From JASHVB01 sp049522565 (GTDB taxonomy: Bacteria > Pseudomonadota > Alphaproteobacteria > Acetobacterales > Acetobacteraceae): a stretch of DNA of 20,718 nt. The stretch spans positions 1 to 20,718 of the forward strand of contig JBEKNT010000071.1 in the NCBI GenBank assembly GCA_049522565.1, read 5' to 3'. The first letter of the stretch is position 1. The number at the start of each line of letters is the position of its first letter. This document shows positions 17,280 through 20,718 of the stretch, piece after piece. The notes under the pieces were generated by a model. The model was not told where the DNA came from and did not search any database. It saw only the letters and a program-made list of their open reading frames with translations. Both the position numbers and the translations under genes were made by a program.

Positions 17280-18155
17280 ATGGATGCCATTTATCTTCTG
17301 CAGTTGCTGTTGAACGGCCTGGTGATCGGCGTGATCTACGCGCTGATCGCCATGGGCCTGTCGCTGATCTTCGGCTTGCTCGGCATTGTGAACTTCGCGC
17401 ATGGTGAGTTCTACATGCTGGGTGCCATGCTGAGCTTCTTTGCCGTAACCGACCTGCATTTTGGCTATTGGACGACAATCCTGGCGGTCACGCTGGTGGC
17501 CTGCGCGGTTGGGCTGCTGTTCTACCACCTGTTCCTGGCATCGCTGCGTCCCGCCGATTTCGAACGCAGCATCCTGCTGACATTGGGCATCTCGATGGTG
17601 TTGCAGAACGGCGGCATCTTCCTGTGGACGGTGACGCCACGCATGGTGCCGACGCCCTGGTCGTACACCGCCGTCACGCTCGGCGACCTGCAGCTTCCGC
17701 TGCTGCGGCTGTTCACGCTGGGCATCGCGACGGCGGCGTTCCTGGCGCTGTATGTGCTGCTGAGCCACACGCTGGTCGGCAAGGCGATGCGTGGCCTGTC
17801 GCAGAGCAGGGATGCCGCGGCGATGGTGGGAATCGATCATCGCAGGGTGGCGCGGCTGGCGGTCATCATCGGCATCGGCCTGTCCGGCCTGGCGGGAGCG
17901 ACCCTGGCACCGGTCTATTCGGTGCAGCCCACCATGGGGGCGGCGTTCGTCTTCAAGGCGTTCGCCATCGTCATCATCGGCGGACTGGGCAACATCATGG
18001 GGGCCGCGATCGCCGCGGTCATGCTGGGCGTCCTGGAAAGCCTGATCGGCGGCTTCTTCCCCCTGACCCTGGCGGATTCCGCCGGCTTCATCGCCATGAT
18101 CCTGGTGCTGCTGTTCAAGCCGGAAGGCCTGTTCGGACGAGGTGTCCGGGTTTGA
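17280..18155 (+). CDS. livH: Branched-chain-type ABC transporter permease (LivH family)
   Basis: The 291-residue integral membrane protein has the LivH signatures LNGLVIGVIYALIAMGLSLIFG at the start, GLLGIVNFAHGEFYMLGA next (the conserved NFAHGE segment), and the repeated hydrophobic spans. AFAIVIIGGLGNIMGAAIAAVMLGVLESL is the family coupling region. It follows the binding protein after 18 bp, without a clear Shine-Dalgarno. Together with LivM it forms the channel across the inner membrane. Confidence 0.92.
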   Translation: MDAIYLLQLLLNGLVIGVIYALIAMGLSLIFGLLGIVNFAHGEFYMLGAMLSFFAVTDLHFGYWTTILAVTLVACAVGLLFYHLFLASLRPADFERSILLTLGISMVLQNGGIFLWTVTPRMVPTPWSYTAVTLGDLQLPLLRLFTLGIATAAFLALYVLLSHTLVGKAMRGLSQSRDAAAMVGIDHRRVARLAVIIGIGLSGLAGATLAPVYSVQPTMGAAFVFKAFAIVIIGGLGNIMGAAIAAVMLGVLESLIGGFFPLTLADSAGFIAMILVLLFKPEGLFGRGVRV

Positions 18156-19105
18156 CGCAGCCTCGGTCATTACGTGTCCCCCTTGGCGGTGCCGGAATCG
18201 TGGTGGTCTGGCTGGTGCTGCTGTGCGTGCCCTGGCTGACCAGCAACGAGTACTGGCTCGACACCGGGATCGCCATCGCGACGTTCGCGGTCCTGAGCAC
18301 CGGTCTGAACCTGATCTATGGCTATGGCGGTCTGCTGTCGTTCGCGCAGGTCGCCTTCTTCGGCCTCGGCGGCTATGGCGCGGCGCTGCTGGTGACGCGT
18401 CTGGGCTGTTCGTTCTGGCTGGCGCTGCCGGCCGCCGCCGTGATCGCGATGTTGGCGGGCTTGTTGATCGGCTATTCTTCGCTGCGCCTGTCACGCCATG
18501 CCTTCGCGATCGTGTCGCTCAGTTTCGCGCTGCTGTGTGGCATCGTGGCGCGCGACTGGGTGTCGCTGACCCGCGGGTCCATGGGCATTCCCGGCCTGAG
18601 CCTGCCAGGCTTCGACGCACCGGCGCAGATGTACCGCCTGACCGTCACCGCGGCGCTGATCCTGCTGGCCGGATTCCATGTGCTGCTGTCATCGCGGTTG
18701 GGGCGAGCCTTGCAGGCAATCAAGCTGAACGAGCCGCTGGCGCAAAGCCAGGGGATCGACCCATTGCGCTACAAGCTGCTGGCGATCGGCGCATCGGCGG
18801 CGGCGAGCGGCGTAATGGGTGCGCTGTTCGTGTTCCACCTGTCCATCGTCGATCCCTCGGTGTTCGATTTCTACTACACCGAAACGATGCTGATCATGGT
18901 GATCCTCGGCGGTGCCGGCAGCTTCTGGGGGGTGATCGGCGCCAGTGTGGTGTTCTCGATCGTGCCCGACCTGCTGCGGTTCAGTCCCGATCTGCGCCTG
19001 ATGCTGTATGGGCTCGTGCTGGTCGCTGCCATGATGCTGTTCCCGGGCGGTTTCGCCGGCTTGCTGCGACAGCGCAGCCTGGTGCGCTGGAGGACACGGC
19101 GGTGA
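18152..19105 (+). CDS. livM: Branched-chain-type ABC transporter permease (LivM family)
   Basis: The 317-residue integral membrane protein has the LivM phrases ATFAVLSTGLNLIYGYGGLLSFAQVAFFGLGGYGAA and AIKLNEPLAQSQGIDPLRYKLLAI, then VILGGAGSFWGVIGA near the C-terminus. The start is taken as TTG at 18152, which overlaps the livH stop (TTGA, 18152-18155), because no ATG is available before the first membrane span. A GTG at 18200 would begin inside that span. It pairs with LivH to form the membrane pore. Confidence 0.88.
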   Translation: MTQPRSLRVPLGGAGIVVVWLVLLCVPWLTSNEYWLDTGIAIATFAVLSTGLNLIYGYGGLLSFAQVAFFGLGGYGAALLVTRLGCSFWLALPAAAVIAMLAGLLIGYSSLRLSRHAFAIVSLSFALLCGIVARDWVSLTRGSMGIPGLSLPGFDAPAQMYRLTVTAALILLAGFHVLLSSRLGRALQAIKLNEPLAQSQGIDPLRYKLLAIGASAAASGVMGALFVFHLSIVDPSVFDFYYTETMLIMVILGGAGSFWGVIGASVVFSIVPDLLRFSPDLRLMLYGLVLVAAMMLFPGGFAGLLRQRSLVRWRTRR

Positions 19106-19866
19106 GCCTGCTGACCGTCACCGGGCTGACGAAAAGCTACGCCGGCGTGCAGGCGGTGCGCGATCTGTCCTATGACGTTCCCGCTGGTTCGATCAGCGGC
19201 CTGATCGGGCCGAACGGTTCCGGCAAGAGCACCAGCATTGACTGCATCAGCGGCTTCCTGCGGCCTGACGAGGGGCGCTGGTCACTGGCCGGACTCGACC
19301 TGACCGGCATGTCCGCTCATGCCATGGCGTTGGCCGGACTGACGCGAACGTTCCAGACGGTGCGTGCCTACGGCGAACTGTCCCTGATGGAAAACCTCTG
19401 TGTCGCAGCGCAGGAACACGACGGCATAGGCTGGTGGCAGTCGCTCCGCCGCAACGCCATGTGTCGCGCGGCCGATGCCGCCGCGCGCACTCGTGCGGAA
19501 GAACTGTTGGGGCAAATCAACCTGGCCGCCTACCGCGATGCACCGGCACAGGTGCTGTCTTACGGGCAGAGCAAGCTGCTGGCGATCGCCGCGGCGATGA
19601 TGGCGCGGCCACGCCTGGTCATCCTGGACGAGCCGGTAGCTGGCGTTAATCCGACCATGATACGGCAGATCGAAGCGATCATCCGCGCGCTGAACCGGCA
19701 GGGCGTCAGCTTCCTGATCGTTGAGCACAACATGGACTTCATCATGTCGCTGTGCGGCCAGGTGATCGTGCTGGATGCCGGACAGAAGATCGCCGATGGG
19801 CCGGCCGCCGAGATCCGCCGCGATCCACGCGTGATCGAAGCGTATCTCGGTGTCGCCGAGGCATGA
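19102..19866 (+). CDS. livG: Branched-chain-type ABC transporter ATPase (LivG family)
   Basis: The 254-residue ATPase has Walker A GPNGSGKST (36-44), TRTFQTVRAYGELSLMENL (Q-loop region), the signature LSYGQSKLLA with Ser153, Walker B LVILDEPVAGVNP (Asp176, Glu177), and switch His209 in IVEHNMDF. The LSYGQ signature and VAGVNP are typical for LivG. The start is GTG at 19102, overlapping the livM stop (GTGA), with a good GGAGGA at 19089-19094. Confidence 0.92.
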   Translation: MSLLTVTGLTKSYAGVQAVRDLSYDVPAGSISGLIGPNGSGKSTSIDCISGFLRPDEGRWSLAGLDLTGMSAHAMALAGLTRTFQTVRAYGELSLMENLCVAAQEHDGIGWWQSLRRNAMCRAADAAARTRAEELLGQINLAAYRDAPAQVLSYGQSKLLAIAAAMMARPRLVILDEPVAGVNPTMIRQIEAIIRALNRQGVSFLIVEHNMDFIMSLCGQVIVLDAGQKIADGPAAEIRRDPRVIEAYLGVAEA

Positions 19867-20594
19867 GCGACGCCGCACCATTGCTGGAATTGACTGGGGT
19901 CTCCGCCGGCTATGCCGACGAGCCGATCGTGCACGACATCGCCCTGCGCGTGGCCGAGGGCAGCATTACGACGCTGGTCGGACCGAACGGCGCCGGGAAG
20001 TCGACCCTGCTGCGGACCATCTACGGCCTGACCCGGCTGTTCGCCGGCCGTGTCATGTTCGCCGGCGTTGATCTGGCGCGCGCCAGTCCCGCCGAGCATT
20101 TGCAGCGCGGCATCGGGCTTGTGCCACAGGGACGTTGCAATTTCTCGCACCTGTCCGTTGCCGACAATTTGGCGCTGGGGGCCTGGAGCCTACCCAAGGC
20201 GGCGCGCGCAGCGGCGCGAGAGCATGTGCTGGAGCGATTCCCCATGTTGCGGACGCGGCTGGGCGTGCTCGCCGGCAACCTGAGCGGTGGGGAGCAGCAG
20301 ATCCTTGAGATGGCGATGGTGCTGGAAGCGCAGCCGCGGTTGCTGTTGCTGGATGAGCCGTCGCTGGGCCTGTCGCCACGCAACCAGGAAAGCGTGTTTC
20401 AGACCGTGCTGGCGATCCGGGACTCCGGCATTACCTTGGTGATCGTGGAGCAGAATACGAAGCGTGCGCTGGCGATTTCCGATCGGGCGGTGGTGCTGGA
20501 ACTTGGTCGCATAATCGTCGAAGGACCTGCACGGGACGTCGTTGGCGATCCGCGCGTAAGGGCAGCGTATCTCGGCGAGCGGCAATTCAGCTAA
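19863..20594 (+). CDS. livF: Branched-chain-type ABC transporter ATPase (LivF family)
   Basis: The 243-residue ATPase has Walker A GPNGAGKST (40-48), GIGLVPQGRCNFSHLSVADNL (Q-loop), the signature LSGGEQQILEMA (140-151), and Walker B LLLLDEPSLGLSP (Asp164, Glu165). The switch position reads IVEQN with Gln197, as is usual in LivF. ATG at 19863 overlaps the livG stop. It forms a heterodimer with LivG and completes the second importer. It is the last gene of the cluster in the window. Confidence 0.92.
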   Translation: MSDAAPLLELTGVSAGYADEPIVHDIALRVAEGSITTLVGPNGAGKSTLLRTIYGLTRLFAGRVMFAGVDLARASPAEHLQRGIGLVPQGRCNFSHLSVADNLALGAWSLPKAARAAAREHVLERFPMLRTRLGVLAGNLSGGEQQILEMAMVLEAQPRLLLLDEPSLGLSPRNQESVFQTVLAIRDSGITLVIVEQNTKRALAISDRAVVLELGRIIVEGPARDVVGDPRVRAAYLGERQFS

Positions 20595-20655
20595 GGGACC
20601 GTCCGGGAACCAGTGCTCCAAGTGATCGCGCTGCAACCTCCGCGTCATGGCCGGC

Positions 20656-20718
20656 GAAGGCCGGTCACCCACGTCTTTCCTTTGTCCCAAACAGCAAAGT
20701 CGTGGGTGGCCGGCCTTC
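20656..20718. repeat. Palindromic intergenic repeat, cut by the window end
   Basis: An 18-base arm at 20656-20673 pairs with 20701-20718 with one mismatch (a G-T pair in RNA). An inner stem CTTTG/CAAAG lies at about 20680-20684 and 20695-20699. The arm is GAAGGCCGGTCACCCACG. The structure begins 61 bp after the livF stop and continues beyond the window, because the bases before the left arm (GTCATGGCCGGC) would be expected to have a mirror partner to the right. Long palindromes of this kind are dispersed in many alphaproteobacterial genomes. It may also stop transcription, but no T-run is seen. Confidence 0.65.

Noticed and set aside
16389..18494. 701-codon minus-strand frame opposite livK and livH
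   Set aside because: A long antisense frame due to codon bias; repetitive Gln/Arg/Asp-rich translation and no domain, while the plus strand holds clear transporter genes.

Overview
The window is GC-rich (clearly above 60 % by eye). It looks like an alphaproteobacterial chromosome, probably Rhodospirillales/Acetobacteraceae. The support is the 23S-5S-tRNA-fMet order at the end of an rRNA operon, the type of the initiator tRNA, the GC-ending codon usage, and a dispersed palindromic repeat of a kind common in that group. The taxonomic call is inference.

Positions 1-694 hold the 3' end of a ribosomal RNA operon: the tail of 23S, 5S inside a 13-bp processing stem, an initiator tRNA-fMet, and a strong intrinsic terminator. 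Next, on the minus strand (752-1844), lies a decayed large serine recombinase. Its catalytic domain is missing and a one-base frameshift splits what is left. It ends just past the rRNA terminator and is probably the scar of an integrative element.

From about 2095 to 20594 every gene is on the plus strand, and most are joined by 4-base start/stop overlaps. The order is: IclR-type regulator; first HyuA/HyuB pair (ATP-dependent hydantoinase/oxoprolinase family); a three-gene NitT/TauT/SsuABC-type importer; a class III aminotransferase; a PLP enzyme resembling sphingosine-1-phosphate lyase; a 161-bp gap; a second, divergent HyuA/HyuB pair; and a five-gene LivK-H-M-G-F-type importer. A good promoter (TTGACG-N16-TATAAC) with an imperfect palindrome over its -35 box lies directly before the regulator. 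The predicted transcription start is almost on its GTG codon, so the regulator may be translated from a leaderless mRNA and may control itself and the operon.

The simplest reading is a self-contained catabolic island for a cyclic amide (lactam, hydantoin, imide or a related ring). Two ABC importers would bring in substrates, two HyuAB enzymes would open rings with ATP, the aminotransferase would remove the released amino group, and the PLP lyase/decarboxylase would cut carbon-carbon or carboxyl bonds. The enzyme families are clear. The substrate and the step order are not visible in the sequence. I could not match the whole combination to a pathway I know, and it is the best candidate here for an undescribed system. 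The window ends inside a palindromic repeat after the last gene.
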